A stretch of DNA of 64,000 nucleotides, from contig JAFAZX010000045.1 in the NCBI GenBank assembly GCA_019239425.1, forward strand, positions 248,001 through 312,000, in the 5' to 3' direction. Both the position numbers and the translations under genes were made by a program. Positions within the stretch are counted from its first letter, which is position 1. The number at the start of each line of letters is the position of its first letter. Origin of the DNA: Acidobacteriota bacterium (lineage in GTDB: Bacteria > Acidobacteriota > Blastocatellia > Pyrinomonadales > Pyrinomonadaceae). The notes below the pieces were generated by a model, which saw only the letters and a program-made list of their open reading frames with translations, ran no database searches and was not told where the DNA came from. Below, piece by piece: positions 1-8,564 of this stretch.

Positions 1-1203
1 GCGGATCTCCTCGTCGGAGAACTCGGGGCCGGTGTAGGCGCCCTCCATCACGAAGTTGCGCGGGCGGTCGAGGGTGCCGTTGTAGATCTGGTAGCAGACG
101 CCGATGGCGGTGCCGTTGTCGCCGGCGGCGGGCTGTACGAAGACGCGCTTGAACGGCGTGTGGAGCAGAATCTTCCCGTTCATTACGGAGTTCAAGGCGA
201 CGCCGCCTGAGAGGCCGAGGTCTGTGAGCCCTGTCTTCTCATGCAGGTGATTAAGTATGTGGAAGCCGACCTCTTCGAGCCGCTGCTGGAGGCTGGCGGC
301 GATGTCGCGCTCGCGGTCGGTGAGCGGGTCATTCTTCTCGCGCGCGGGGCCGAAGCGCTTCGCGTACTCGTCGGAGAAGATGCGACCGATGACGGGCGAG
401 CCCTCGTCCCAGCTCATCTCGACGCCCTCTGTGTGGTGTCGGAAGTAGTCGAGGTTGAGGCGGAAGCGCCCGCCCTCCTCCGTGCGGATCATGTCGCGGA
501 ACTCTTCCATGTATCGCGGCGTGCCGTAGGGGGCGAGCCCCATCACCTTCCCCTCGTCGCCGTAGTGCGGGAAGCCTATGAACTGCGTCGTGGCCGTGTA
601 GAGAATGCCGGTCGAGTGCGGGTATTCGACCTGCCCCAACACCTCGACCGAGTTCCCCTCGCCCACGCCCCACATCGTGGAGATGAAGTCGCCGAACCCG
701 TCAATGGAGAGCAGCGCAGCTTTTTCGAAAGGCGACACATAGAAGGAGCTGGCGAGGTGCGCCCGGTGGTGCTCGACGTTATGGAACTTCGCCTTCAACT
801 GACTCTTCTGCACGCCGAGGTGCTTCGCCAAATCCTCCTTCAGGTCGCGCACCTTCGCCGTATTCGCAATGCGCTCCGAGATGGCCCCGAAGATGCCGCG
901 CCCGCCCTTCTCCGACCCGCCCGCGCCCGCGCTCGCCCCCAGACTCTTCGCCGCCCGCGTCGCCGCATACAAAATCTTCTTATGCAAATGTGCCGAAGGG
1001 TCGCGCGAAATGCCGACGTGCTCGACCTCCTCAATAGAGATACCCGCCACCTCCAGGCAATACTTAATCGCCTCCGCCGGGAACCCCGCGCAGTGCTTAC
1101 AACGGTTGAACCGCTCCTCCTCCACCGCCGCCAACAACTTCCCATCCTTGATAATGGCCGCCGAAGCGTCCCCGTGGTATGCATTAATCCCGAGTACGTA
1201 CAA
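1..1203 (-). CDS. NodU/CmcH-type carbamoyltransferase (3' end cut by window edge)
   Basis: The reverse strand encodes 401 residues before the window ends. The N-terminus YVLGINAYHGDASAAI and the later LGLSGGVALNSVMNG and FVQPAAGDNGTAIG are hallmarks of the NodU/CmcH O-carbamoyltransferase family, which moves carbamoyl from carbamoyl phosphate to a sugar hydroxyl or related acceptor. The internal HHRAHLASSFYVSP and DGFGDF fit the Kae1-like N-terminal domain. I chose the TTG start at 1203 because GGAGG (1210-1214) sits 6 bases upstream, inside the end of the preceding glycosyltransferase gene; only 3 bases separate the two. That tight spacing implies translational coupling. The likely role is carbamoyl decoration of the polysaccharide built by this cluster (inference). 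The C-terminal part is outside the window. Confidence 0.88.
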   Translation of the reverse strand, partial: MYVLGINAYHGDASAAIIKDGKLLAAVEEERFNRCKHCAGFPAEAIKYCLEVAGISIEEVEHVGISRDPSAHLHKKILYAATRAAKSLGASAGAGGSEKGGRGIFGAISERIANTAKVRDLKEDLAKHLGVQKSQLKAKFHNVEHHRAHLASSFYVSPFEKAALLSIDGFGDFISTMWGVGEGNSVEVLGQVEYPHSTGILYTATTQFIGFPHYGDEGKVMGLAPYGTPRYMEEFRDMIRTEEGGRFRLNLDYFRHHTEGVEMSWDEGSPVIGRIFSDEYAKRFGPAREKNDPLTDRERDIAASLQQRLEEVGFHILNHLHEKTGLTDLGLSGGVALNSVMNGKILLHTPFKRVFVQPAAGDNGTAIGVCYQIYNGTLDRPRNFVMEGAYTGPEFSDEEIR

Positions 1204-1206
1204 AGC

Positions 1207-2064
1207 TTACCTCCTCAACCCTTGCTCTTCAGCTTCCTTGACTAAATCAGCAGGCAAAACCTTCCCGGCCGTCTCCTCGCTCTTTTCGGAGACTACCCGT
1301 CGCAGGTCGTGCTCGATTAAAAAGAGCGACAGAATGAACTCAGCGACTGTGCGCTGAAACGCGTAAAAGAGACCCACCCGCCCGTCCAGAATCGCGCGCT
1401 TGACGAACAGGCAGTAGAGCAGCATCACAAAAGGCGCGACGAAACGCATCTGCCTGAGGCGGTCAGACCAGCCCAGGCTGCCGGCTTCGGCCCCCGTCAA
1501 CTCGCCCGCCTCGAGCCGCATGTAGCGCGCCTGTGCTTGCAGCCAGTGTGCGAGCGGCTTCCGGTCGTCGTGCATGATGGGGACGCTTAGCTCCCCGACG
1601 GAGCCGTCCACCACAATCCGCTGCGTGTGCCCGTCCTGGCGGTAGAAGGCTTTCGCGCGCCGGTACAGGACGGTCACCGGCGGGTAGGCCGAGCCGCGCA
1701 GGGGCCGACCCTCGATGCAGTAGGTGAACTTTGCGCTGTAGCCGTTAACGTCCGCGCCAGGTTTGAGACTTCTCAACTCCTCGACGGAGGCGGGCGTCAG
1801 CATGTAATCGGCGTCCAAGGCCAGCACCCACTCTGTGGAGACGCCCGTCTCGTTCAGGGCGAAGTTCCACTGCGCCTCGTGGCTGTCGAACTTCCGCTGG
1901 AACACGCGCGCCTGCGGGAAGCGGGAGACAATCTCCAGCGTCTCGTCACTGCTGAAGCTATCTACGACCACGATGTCGCGCGCCCAACTCAAGCGTTCCA
2001 ACGTGCGCCCGATGTTTGGGGCTTCGTTGTACGTCAGGACGAGTGGTGTGATCTGTTCCAGCAT
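1207..2064 (-). CDS. Family 2 glycosyltransferase (WaaE/LgtF-like)
   Basis: This 285-residue GT-A glycosyltransferase opens with LEQITPLVLTYNEAPNIGRT and IVVVDSFSSDET, which resembles the WaaE/LgtF (KdtX) subgroup of family 2. The metal/nucleotide-sugar DAD motif is at residues 84-86 (ALDADYML), and a conserved QWNFAL segment lies before it. A hydrophobic stretch near residues 205-225 suggests membrane association of the C-terminal part. The gene sits 11 bases after the GT4 gene at 2076-3266 and 3 bases before the carbamoyltransferase, so it is within an operon. Donor and acceptor sugars cannot be read from the sequence. Confidence 0.9.
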   Translation of the reverse strand: MLEQITPLVLTYNEAPNIGRTLERLSWARDIVVVDSFSSDETLEIVSRFPQARVFQRKFDSHEAQWNFALNETGVSTEWVLALDADYMLTPASVEELRSLKPGADVNGYSAKFTYCIEGRPLRGSAYPPVTVLYRRAKAFYRQDGHTQRIVVDGSVGELSVPIMHDDRKPLAHWLQAQARYMRLEAGELTGAEAGSLGWSDRLRQMRFVAPFVMLLYCLFVKRAILDGRVGLFYAFQRTVAEFILSLFLIEHDLRRVVSEKSEETAGKVLPADLVKEAEEQGLRR

Positions 2065-2075
2065 CTGTGGATTCT

Positions 2076-3266
2076 TCAGTTAAGGCTGACGCACGTTGGC
2101 GCAGCCCCCCCGCCCAACACCCACTCCGTGACCGAGAGCATTTGACGGCCGATTAAATCCCAGTCGTAATCACGCCTCATCCATTCGCGCCCGCGCTCGC
2201 CCATGTCGCGCAACTGTCCTGCGCTCAGGTGAAGGGCTTCTCGTAAGGCGTCTTCTATCGCACGCTCTTCGTTATCTGCCCACCAGCCGCAGCCGTTCTT
2301 TTCCAGCCCCTGCCAGGGGGCGCCTTTCGTCGTAATGACCGGCAGGCGTGCCGCCAGCGCCTCGGCAATCGCCACCCCGAAGTTCTCGCTGAACGCGGGC
2401 AGGATGAAAAGGTCTGCGAGGGAGAGCGCCGCCAGCTTCTCCTTCCCGAAGAGCGGGCCGCAGAAGACGACCGCGCCGCCCAACGCCAGCTCTTCGACCG
2501 CCGCTTCGAGCTCTCTGGTGTGCCCGACCTCGTCAGGCCCACAGACCGCCAGCAACCACTCGGGATGTTCCGTGTGCAGGGGCTTCCATATCCGGAGGAG
2601 CCGCATCAACCCCTTCTTCGGGTGGACGCGCGAGAGGAAGAGGAGCACGCGCCGCCCTGCCAACTGCGGCAGCAACGCGGCGGCCTCTTCGCGCGAGGGC
2701 AGGCGTTCGTAATCGCTCACGTCGATCCCGTTGGGGATGACGGCCACGGGCACTTTCGAGCCGAACCGGCGCACCGACTCTAACTCGCTCTCCGCGGTCA
2801 CGCGCAGACACGTCGCGCGCCGCAGGTTTTCGTACTCCCACAAAGCGCCCACGACTTTCTTCTTCCAGGCGGACCGGCTCAAGGCCCAGGGATCCAGCAT
2901 CCCGTGGGGGTGAATGATGACGGGCAGCTTCAGTTCCTCGCGCAGCTGGTTGACCATGCGCCCCTGGTACATCCAAAGGCCGTGCTGGCTGATAAGTGCC
3001 CGCTTCCCGCCGAGTTCTTTCAAAAGGCCGTCCCGCATCGTCTTCGAGTAGCCCAGGACCTTGATGCCCTGCGTCGGCCACAGGCGGCATTCGACCGGCT
3101 CCCAGATGCTGTAATCCCCTTCCTGCTCATCGAACCCCATGTTATTGACGGTGTGGACGGTCACGCTGACACCGGGACGGAGGACTGACTGCCACAAGCG
3201 CCGGACACTGTAGGCGGGCCCCCCGACGTTCTGCGAGATCGAACCTAAAAGGGCAGCAATATGCAC
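2076..3266 (-). CDS. Family 4 (GT-B) glycosyltransferase
   Basis: The 396-residue product starts MHIAALLGSISQNVGGPAYS, with the glycine-rich N-terminal acceptor-domain loop of GT4 enzymes. It later carries ENFGVAIAEALAARLPVITT, the E-x7-E donor-site motif of retaining GT-B transferases. RVLLFLSRVHPKKGL is the typical strand opening the C-terminal nucleotide-sugar domain. Length and layout are complete for the family. It is flanked by a GT2 gene and an asparagine-synthase-like gene on the same strand. It probably adds a hexose to a lipid-linked oligosaccharide on the cytoplasmic face of the membrane; the sugar is unknown. Confidence 0.9.
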   Translation of the reverse strand: MHIAALLGSISQNVGGPAYSVRRLWQSVLRPGVSVTVHTVNNMGFDEQEGDYSIWEPVECRLWPTQGIKVLGYSKTMRDGLLKELGGKRALISQHGLWMYQGRMVNQLREELKLPVIIHPHGMLDPWALSRSAWKKKVVGALWEYENLRRATCLRVTAESELESVRRFGSKVPVAVIPNGIDVSDYERLPSREEAAALLPQLAGRRVLLFLSRVHPKKGLMRLLRIWKPLHTEHPEWLLAVCGPDEVGHTRELEAAVEELALGGAVVFCGPLFGKEKLAALSLADLFILPAFSENFGVAIAEALAARLPVITTKGAPWQGLEKNGCGWWADNEERAIEDALREALHLSAGQLRDMGERGREWMRRDYDWDLIGRQMLSVTEWVLGGGAAPTCVSLN

Positions 3267-3380
3267 GCGTCTATTTCCTGTCTTCGCTTGCGTGGTGCCG
3301 GGTGTTGCAGCTAACGCCGTGGAGGGGTTCCGAGTCGGCAGGTTACCGGGTTTGCGAGCCTCCGTGGCTACTCTATCACG

Positions 3381-5318
3381 TTAAAAAGAGGTCACGCTGC
3401 TATCAAGTTCGACGGCGTGACGTGTACACCAGTCGACCAGGATGACGAGAGACCACACGCGCGACCAGGAGGTGGCGTGCGAGCCGCTCATGAACTTCCC
3501 GAGCACCTCCAGGACGGCGGAAGGGTTAAGGCCAGCTCGCTCCACGGCGACTGTATTATTCAGGACTTCCTGCACGAACGGCTTCAGAGCAGTGTGCAGC
3601 CACTTTTCAAAAGGCAGCGTGAAGCCCATCTTTCGGCGGTGGACGACCTCCGTCGGCAGCGCGTCACCCAGGGCTTCAGTCAACAGAGGCTTCGGGCGCC
3701 GCCCCATCTTCAACACCCCCGGCAGGGCGTAAACCCACTCCACGAGCCGGTGGTCGAGGAACGGCACGCGTACTTCAAGGGCGTGGGCCATGCTCATCGC
3801 GTCGGTGTCGCGCAGCAGCATGTTCGCCATGTACAGGCTCAGCTCGTACTGCGAGACCTTGTTGATGACGTCGCCGTTGGTCTTCACGGCTTGCAGCAGC
3901 TCGAGTGCCTCTGCGGGGAGGAGGTAATTTTCCACCTCGGCCCCCACCGCCCCCCTGCCCCCCTCGCCCAGCAGAGCCTTGCGCGACTTCATGGAGAAGA
4001 GGCCGCGCACCGCCGCGTAAGACGAGAGCGCGCTTTCGCCGTTGGCGATGATGGCGGCCACCTTCTGCGAACGAAGCGAGTCACCGATCACCTTCTCAAC
4101 CAATAGGGCTGCGCGCTCGCGGTTCTTCGCGCCCATCGCCTTCAGAAGGGCGGCGTATTTCAGGCTGCGCGGCACGCGCCGGAAGCTCGGGTAGCCGCCG
4201 AACAGCTCGTCGCCGCCGAGCCCCGAGAGGGCGACCGTGAGGCCCGCCTCCCGCGTGGCGCGTGAGACGATCCAGGTGTTGATGCCGTCTATCGTCGGCT
4301 GGTCGATGTCGGCGACGGCCGCGGGCAGGGAGTCCAACAGCTCGTGCTCGGAGAGCACCACCTCGGTGTGTGTGATGGCCCACTTCTCGGCGACGTGCCG
4401 GGCGTAGGCGCTCTCGCTGAACTCGGCCTCCTGGAAGGTGACGCTGACGGCGTGGACGCGGGCGGTGGAGTACCGCGCCATCAGCGCCACGACCGCGCTC
4501 GAATCGATGCCCCCGGAGAGGAAGGCGCCGAGCGGCACGTCCGCCACCAGGTGGCTCCTGACCGCCTCGCCGAGGCGCGCGTGCGTCTCCTCCAGGGCCT
4601 CCCGCCGATTGCCCTTGAATTTGTCGGACGGCAGACTCCAGTACCGGGCGGAGTTGACGATCTGCCCGTACGCGTCGACCTCCATGTAGTGCGCGGGCGG
4701 CAGCGTGCGCACGTTCCGGATCATCGTCCGCGGCTCTTGGACGGCCCCGAAGCTCAGGTAGGACGACAGCGAGACGGGGTCGAGCACGCGCGGGATCTGT
4801 CCCGAGGCGAGCAGGCTGCGCAGCTCGGACGAGAAGAGGAGGCGGCCGCCCTGCTGGTAGTAGTAGAGCGGCTTAATGCCGAGTCGGTCACGCGCGATGA
4901 AGACCTTGCCGGTCTCGTTGTCCCTCACCGCGAAGGCGTACATCCCCTGCAGGAAGTCCAGGCAGGCCGCGCCGCGCTGGCGGAAGAGGAGCAGCAGGAC
5001 TTCAGTATCCGTCTCAGTCCGCGTCTCGATGCCGTCGGCGTGCAGGCCGTCCCGCAGCGTCCGGTAGTTGTAGATTTCGCCGTTGAAGACGATGGTGAAG
5101 CGCCCGTCGGGCGTGGACATCGGCTGATGACCGGCGGCGCTCGTGTCGATGATCGCCAGGCGGCGGAAGGCGAACGCCGCCTGGACGTTTTCGCGCGCCG
5201 GCCAAACCTTTACGCCCGCGTCGTCGGGGCCGCGGTGCGCGATGGCTCCGCTCATGCGTTCGACGTGGGCGTCAATGCCGTTCAGGGGTTCACCGACGAT
5301 GCCTGCTATGCCACACAT
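3381..5318 (-). CDS. asnB: Glutamine-hydrolysing asparagine-synthase-like amidotransferase
   Basis: The 645-residue protein begins MCGIAGI, giving the catalytic N-terminal Cys of class II glutamine amidotransferases, with HRGPDD (residues 28-33) and FNGEIYN. The synthetase half carries the PP-loop LSGGIDSS at 267-274 and LSGLGGDELFGGY. The architecture is complete AsnB (glutamine + aspartate + ATP to asparagine). Paralogues of this length are common inside exopolysaccharide loci, where they are thought to amidate sugar carboxylates or a cell-envelope substrate rather than make free asparagine. Its position between two glycosyltransferases favours that reading (inference). It lies 26 bases downstream of the GT4 gene that ends at 5345. 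Confidence 0.9.
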   Translation of the reverse strand: MCGIAGIVGEPLNGIDAHVERMSGAIAHRGPDDAGVKVWPARENVQAAFAFRRLAIIDTSAAGHQPMSTPDGRFTIVFNGEIYNYRTLRDGLHADGIETRTETDTEVLLLLFRQRGAACLDFLQGMYAFAVRDNETGKVFIARDRLGIKPLYYYQQGGRLLFSSELRSLLASGQIPRVLDPVSLSSYLSFGAVQEPRTMIRNVRTLPPAHYMEVDAYGQIVNSARYWSLPSDKFKGNRREALEETHARLGEAVRSHLVADVPLGAFLSGGIDSSAVVALMARYSTARVHAVSVTFQEAEFSESAYARHVAEKWAITHTEVVLSEHELLDSLPAAVADIDQPTIDGINTWIVSRATREAGLTVALSGLGGDELFGGYPSFRRVPRSLKYAALLKAMGAKNRERAALLVEKVIGDSLRSQKVAAIIANGESALSSYAAVRGLFSMKSRKALLGEGGRGAVGAEVENYLLPAEALELLQAVKTNGDVINKVSQYELSLYMANMLLRDTDAMSMAHALEVRVPFLDHRLVEWVYALPGVLKMGRRPKPLLTEALGDALPTEVVHRRKMGFTLPFEKWLHTALKPFVQEVLNNTVAVERAGLNPSAVLEVLGKFMSGSHATSWSRVWSLVILVDWCTRHAVELDSSVTSF

Positions 5319-5344
5319 TGGTTGTGCTCAGCCTCCGCCCGCGG

Positions 5345-6553
5345 TCACACGCCGGAGACGTTATGCGTCGCCGTCCGCCCGCTGTTCCGCGTGCGCGGCT
5401 CGTAGCCGCCCAAAGCCTCCCGGAAGACCAAATCGAGGTTCTCTTCAAACTTCTGGAAAGTGAACTCCCGCAGCAGGCGCTCGTGCCCTGCCCGGCCGAA
5501 CCGGTCGCGCAGCCCCTCATCACGCAGCATGCGCAGAATCGCCCCCGTGATCTGTTCGATGTCCAGGCGCTTGACCAGGAGCCCCGTCTCCTCGTGCTTG
5601 ACGACCGAAGGGGTGCCGCCGTGCGCGCCGCCGATGACGGGCTTACCGTAGGCCATCGCTTCCAGGAAGACGATGCCGAAGCCCTCTTTCTCGCTGGGCA
5701 TGACGAAGAGGGTGCAGCGGCGGTAGTGTTCGCGCAGCTCCTCTTCGGAGAGGGGCCCGGTGAAGGTGACGTATTGCGTCACGCCCAGCTCCGCGGCCAG
5801 CGATTGGAGGCGTGGGACGTCGTCGCCCTTACCGACGATGCGGTAATCGACCGGCCCGAACTCCGCGACCACGCGCGGGATGCTCTTGATGACGCTGTCG
5901 ACGCCCTTATACTTGTCGGTCTTTCCCAGACGGCAGACGGTGAGGAGCATCGGCGGTTTGGGCTGCTGTAGCGATTCCACTGTCTCGAAGACGCCGGGCT
6001 CGACGCGCCAGAAGGGGTCCAGGGAGCATGGGAAGAGTTTGATCCTGTCGGGCTGTAGGTCGTTGTGCTTCAGCAGTTCCGCCTTCGTGTTGTCGCTGAT
6101 GGCCAGGACCGACTCGGCCCGCGCCAATGCCATGCGCTCGAGGGCGGACGGCGTGCGCCAGACCTCTTCGCCGTAAGTAATCACGCAGCTCCGGACGTTA
6201 GAGGTGAGGGCCACGGGGAACAGCGTGAGGGGTGACAGCGAGACGTGGCCGGCGACGATGAGGTCGGGACGGCGCGTGATGATCTCCTGTAGATAAGACT
6301 TGACGAAAGCGGCCTTGCTCCCGCCCGCGCGCACGTAAGCGGTGAAGTCCCCGTTCACATAGCGGGGCTCCGGCTCGACCTTGTCATTCAAGACGATGGC
6401 GCTTACCAACGCGTCTTGACGCTGCGCCCAGCGCCCCGCCGCCAGGCACAACGCGCGGCAGAACATCTGGATGCCACCCGCGAACCCGAACACCTCTGGA
6501 ATTAGCAGAAGGACTTGCTTCCCAGTCAGGGATGAATCTTGTTCCAACATCAC
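5345..6553 (-). CDS. Family 4 (GT-B) glycosyltransferase
   Basis: This 402-residue GT-B enzyme has PEVFGFAGGIQMFCRAL at the N-terminus, LLTVCRLGKTDKYKGVD opening the C-terminal Rossmann fold, and the donor-site signature EKEGFGIVFLEAMAYGKPV. It is complete for GT4. It heads the GC-rich left block of sugar genes (operon 6553 to below 1). The 409 bases to its right hold a small transposon-like element and then a clearly AT-richer set of sugar genes, so this gene marks a compositional boundary. Sugar specificity is not deducible. Confidence 0.9.
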   Translation of the reverse strand: MMLEQDSSLTGKQVLLLIPEVFGFAGGIQMFCRALCLAAGRWAQRQDALVSAIVLNDKVEPEPRYVNGDFTAYVRAGGSKAAFVKSYLQEIITRRPDLIVAGHVSLSPLTLFPVALTSNVRSCVITYGEEVWRTPSALERMALARAESVLAISDNTKAELLKHNDLQPDRIKLFPCSLDPFWRVEPGVFETVESLQQPKPPMLLTVCRLGKTDKYKGVDSVIKSIPRVVAEFGPVDYRIVGKGDDVPRLQSLAAELGVTQYVTFTGPLSEEELREHYRRCTLFVMPSEKEGFGIVFLEAMAYGKPVIGGAHGGTPSVVKHEETGLLVKRLDIEQITGAILRMLRDEGLRDRFGRAGHERLLREFTFQKFEENLDLVFREALGGYEPRTRNSGRTATHNVSGV

Positions 6554-6962
6554 AAGTTTAAAACAGACCAGTCTAGGCTAAAAAGACGTTAGCCCAGTGT
6601 GGACATGACTCGTGCCAGATGATTGTGATGAGCGGAAGGTAGTCAGCCGCGCGACAAAGAGGCGCGCTACGTACATAAGGTGCTCTGAGGATAATAGACC
6701 TCTTGCGAAAGTCGGGGTGGCCGAAAATATCAACCGCTAAATTGCTGGTTTTCGCATTCAGTCAAACTGACTTTCGCAAGAGGTCTAATGCCCGACGCCC
6801 AGCCGAACTGCAGCGGCAGATCATCGCTGACAATCATGCTCATTAGCCATTGGACATAAACACTCTGATCGGCAACTTAATGCCGTTGAACATGTACGAC
6901 TTGTATGACAAACGTGACCTTTACCTTCGATTAAAAGAAGTGGGCGCTCAAACTGAGCTACC
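6554..6962. other. Intergenic region containing a MITE-like element, no gene seen
   Basis: This 409-base gap separates GC-rich sugar genes on the left from AT-richer ones on the right. Apart from the inverted-repeat element at 6695-6787 I see no plausible reading frame, no tRNA and no clear terminator. Base composition falls across it. Confidence 0.6.
6695..6787. mobile_element. 93-bp MITE-like element with perfect 19-bp terminal inverted repeats
   Basis: The sequence at 6695-6713 (TAGACCTCTTGCGAAAGTC) is repeated as its exact reverse complement at 6769-6787, with 55 bases between. Each outer end is TA, so the element can be read as 17-bp terminal repeats flanked by a TA target duplication. 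That is the pattern of non-autonomous derivatives of TA-targeting or IS5-like insertion sequences. It has no coding capacity. An inner GAAAA/TTTTC pair (6723-6727 and 6750-6754) may extend the hairpin. A stable RNA hairpin or terminator is the alternative reading, but the long perfect arms and TA ends favour a mobile element. Confidence 0.6.
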
Positions 6963-7718
6963 CTACGCATGTGATGTGTATGGCATTATTTCCACCGTAT
7001 TCTTACGGTAGACGCAGACCATTGACTTCGCCAGTTGAGGCACTCGCCCAACGCGGTGAAACCCCACCTCTACAAAGCCCGACCCAATGAATAGTTGTCC
7101 CAGCGTGCGACGCGACCAGAACTTAATGTGGCCGTACGGCCACAGCGCCGTGTGATGAGAGTCCCACTTGTTCGTAACGGAGAGCGCAAGGTTTTTTAGG
7201 TACCCGTGATAAGGCGTGGAGATGACCGCGGTTCCACCTGGCTTGAGTAGTGCCGAGACACACGAGGCGAATTTGTACGGGTCGAAGACGTGCTCGACTA
7301 CTTCAAGCGATAACACGCAATCAAATATACCAAATCTAGCGGCGAGGTCGTCGTCGGAGGAGCCCTGCTCGACGTAGACGTCTGGGTGATGCTTGCGGGC
7401 TATCGCCACGCCTTCGGCTGAGGGGTCCACACCTATCACCTCATAACCTCTCTCTGAAAGAAAGGCCGCGACCGAGGCGTTACCGCAGCCGAGTTCAAAT
7501 ATCCTCTTAACCTTGTTCTCTTCGATGGCACTCAGAACAGGCGGCATTAGGTATTGGTGGGTGAAGGTCGGACCGGATCGTTCGTAATGATAGGACGATG
7601 CGGAGTGGGTGGGCGTGGGCGACAAGTCAGCCTTCCTTATATTACGCGTGTCAGGAAACGTGGTACCACGTGAGAGCTGTGAGGGGGCCGAAGTGGCTTC
7701 CTGCAGTTGCACCAACAT
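6963..7718 (-). CDS. Class I SAM-dependent methyltransferase (UbiG-like)
   Basis: The 251-residue product carries the SAM-binding motif I IFELGCGNASVAAFL at about residues 73-87, the acidic residue ending strand 2 in VIGVDPS (Asp98), and CVLSLEVVEHVFDP typical of UbiG/Methyltransf_11 domains. The first 40 residues are Ser/Thr-rich and poorly conserved-looking, and no strong ribosome site precedes the start, so the true start could be later. It lies in a polysaccharide cluster, so an O-methyltransferase acting on a sugar or sugar lipid is likely (inference). The next gene on the same strand is another methyltransferase, 99 bases away. Confidence 0.82.
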   Translation of the reverse strand: MLVQLQEATSAPSQLSRGTTFPDTRNIRKADLSPTPTHSASSYHYERSGPTFTHQYLMPPVLSAIEENKVKRIFELGCGNASVAAFLSERGYEVIGVDPSAEGVAIARKHHPDVYVEQGSSDDDLAARFGIFDCVLSLEVVEHVFDPYKFASCVSALLKPGGTAVISTPYHGYLKNLALSVTNKWDSHHTALWPYGHIKFWSRRTLGQLFIGSGFVEVGFHRVGRVPQLAKSMVCVYRKNTVEIMPYTSHA

Positions 7719-7817
7719 TCAGTGTAAAGGCGAATCCTTAGTTCCGTTACTGTGGTCATTAACCTATGGACGTCCGAAAGATACACAGTAGGCATTGACC
7801 GCCGTAACTATCGGCAA

Positions 7818-8534
7818 TTACTTTTTAATACCCAATAATGCTATGGCTGTGGCTCCCGCATAAGCATTTACCCCTTCTCCACTGGTGTTGAGGATGTGGA
7901 CGGCGGAACAACGCTTACGTATAAACATGTAATCCTGGAAAGCTGAGTACGGATAGAATAGTCCATCCCCCTCGCTTATCTTGTAGCCCTTGCCACGGGT
8001 GTTTATAAAACGGGCTAGCGGCCACAAACCCGCAAAGGAGAGCACCCGCTTCGCGAATTTTAGTGCCGGACGCCCTTGGCCGAACAGATTGCTATCGCTA
8101 ATAAAAATGCCCTTGCGCGCCACTCTGAACATTTCGGAAATAACCGCGCGCGAATCCTTGACGTGATGTAGGACGGCGAACTCTGTGACTACGTCGAACG
8201 AACCATCTTTGAAAGGCAGTGCTGTAGCGTCGCCCGGCAGTAGTTCTTCGCCTCTCATCCCCTGCGCGTATCCTACTTGGCGTAAAGATTCAACCGGCTC
8301 GATGCCAGTGACTTCCAACTCGGGTCGTTTCTGCCTTATCTGCAGCAGGGTGCGCCCGGTTCCCGCCCCCACATCCAGTAAGGAAGAAAAGCCGAAGTGA
8401 TCCATCACGCCTAGCAAGAAATTAAGTGCGAGGACATGCTCGACGTCGCCGGCATGGGCCTCGTTATAGCGCGCAGCCGTTTGCTTATAGTAATCACGTT
8501 GCCGCGCCACGGCATCTTCTTGCATATCTAGCAC
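7818..8534 (-). CDS. Class I SAM-dependent methyltransferase
   Basis: The 238-residue protein has motif I LLDVGAGTGRTL at about residues 52-63, the acidic strand-2 end VTGIEP, and the Methyltransf_11 segment FDVVTEFAVLHHVKD followed by FRVARKGIFISD. The start used is GTG at 8534; an in-frame ATG lies three codons later at 8525, and AGGA upstream is compatible with either. It is part of the leftward polysaccharide gene run, just after the putative polymerase gene. The substrate is unknown. A sugar O-methyltransferase is the simplest guess. Confidence 0.82.
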   Translation of the reverse strand: MLDMQEDAVARQRDYYKQTAARYNEAHAGDVEHVLALNFLLGVMDHFGFSSLLDVGAGTGRTLLQIRQKRPELEVTGIEPVESLRQVGYAQGMRGEELLPGDATALPFKDGSFDVVTEFAVLHHVKDSRAVISEMFRVARKGIFISDSNLFGQGRPALKFAKRVLSFAGLWPLARFINTRGKGYKISEGDGLFYPYSAFQDYMFIRKRCSAVHILNTSGEGVNAYAGATAIALLGIKK

Positions 8535-8564
8535 TGATCCTGATTTCGAAGCTGCACGTACCGC

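Noticed and set aside
241..1245. Plus-strand frame of 334 codons at the left edge
   Set aside because: Antisense to the carbamoyltransferase, whose motifs are unmistakable.
6695..6787. Intrinsic terminator
   Set aside because: The 55-base loop, lack of a T-run and TA-flanked perfect 19-bp ends fit a transposon-derived element better.
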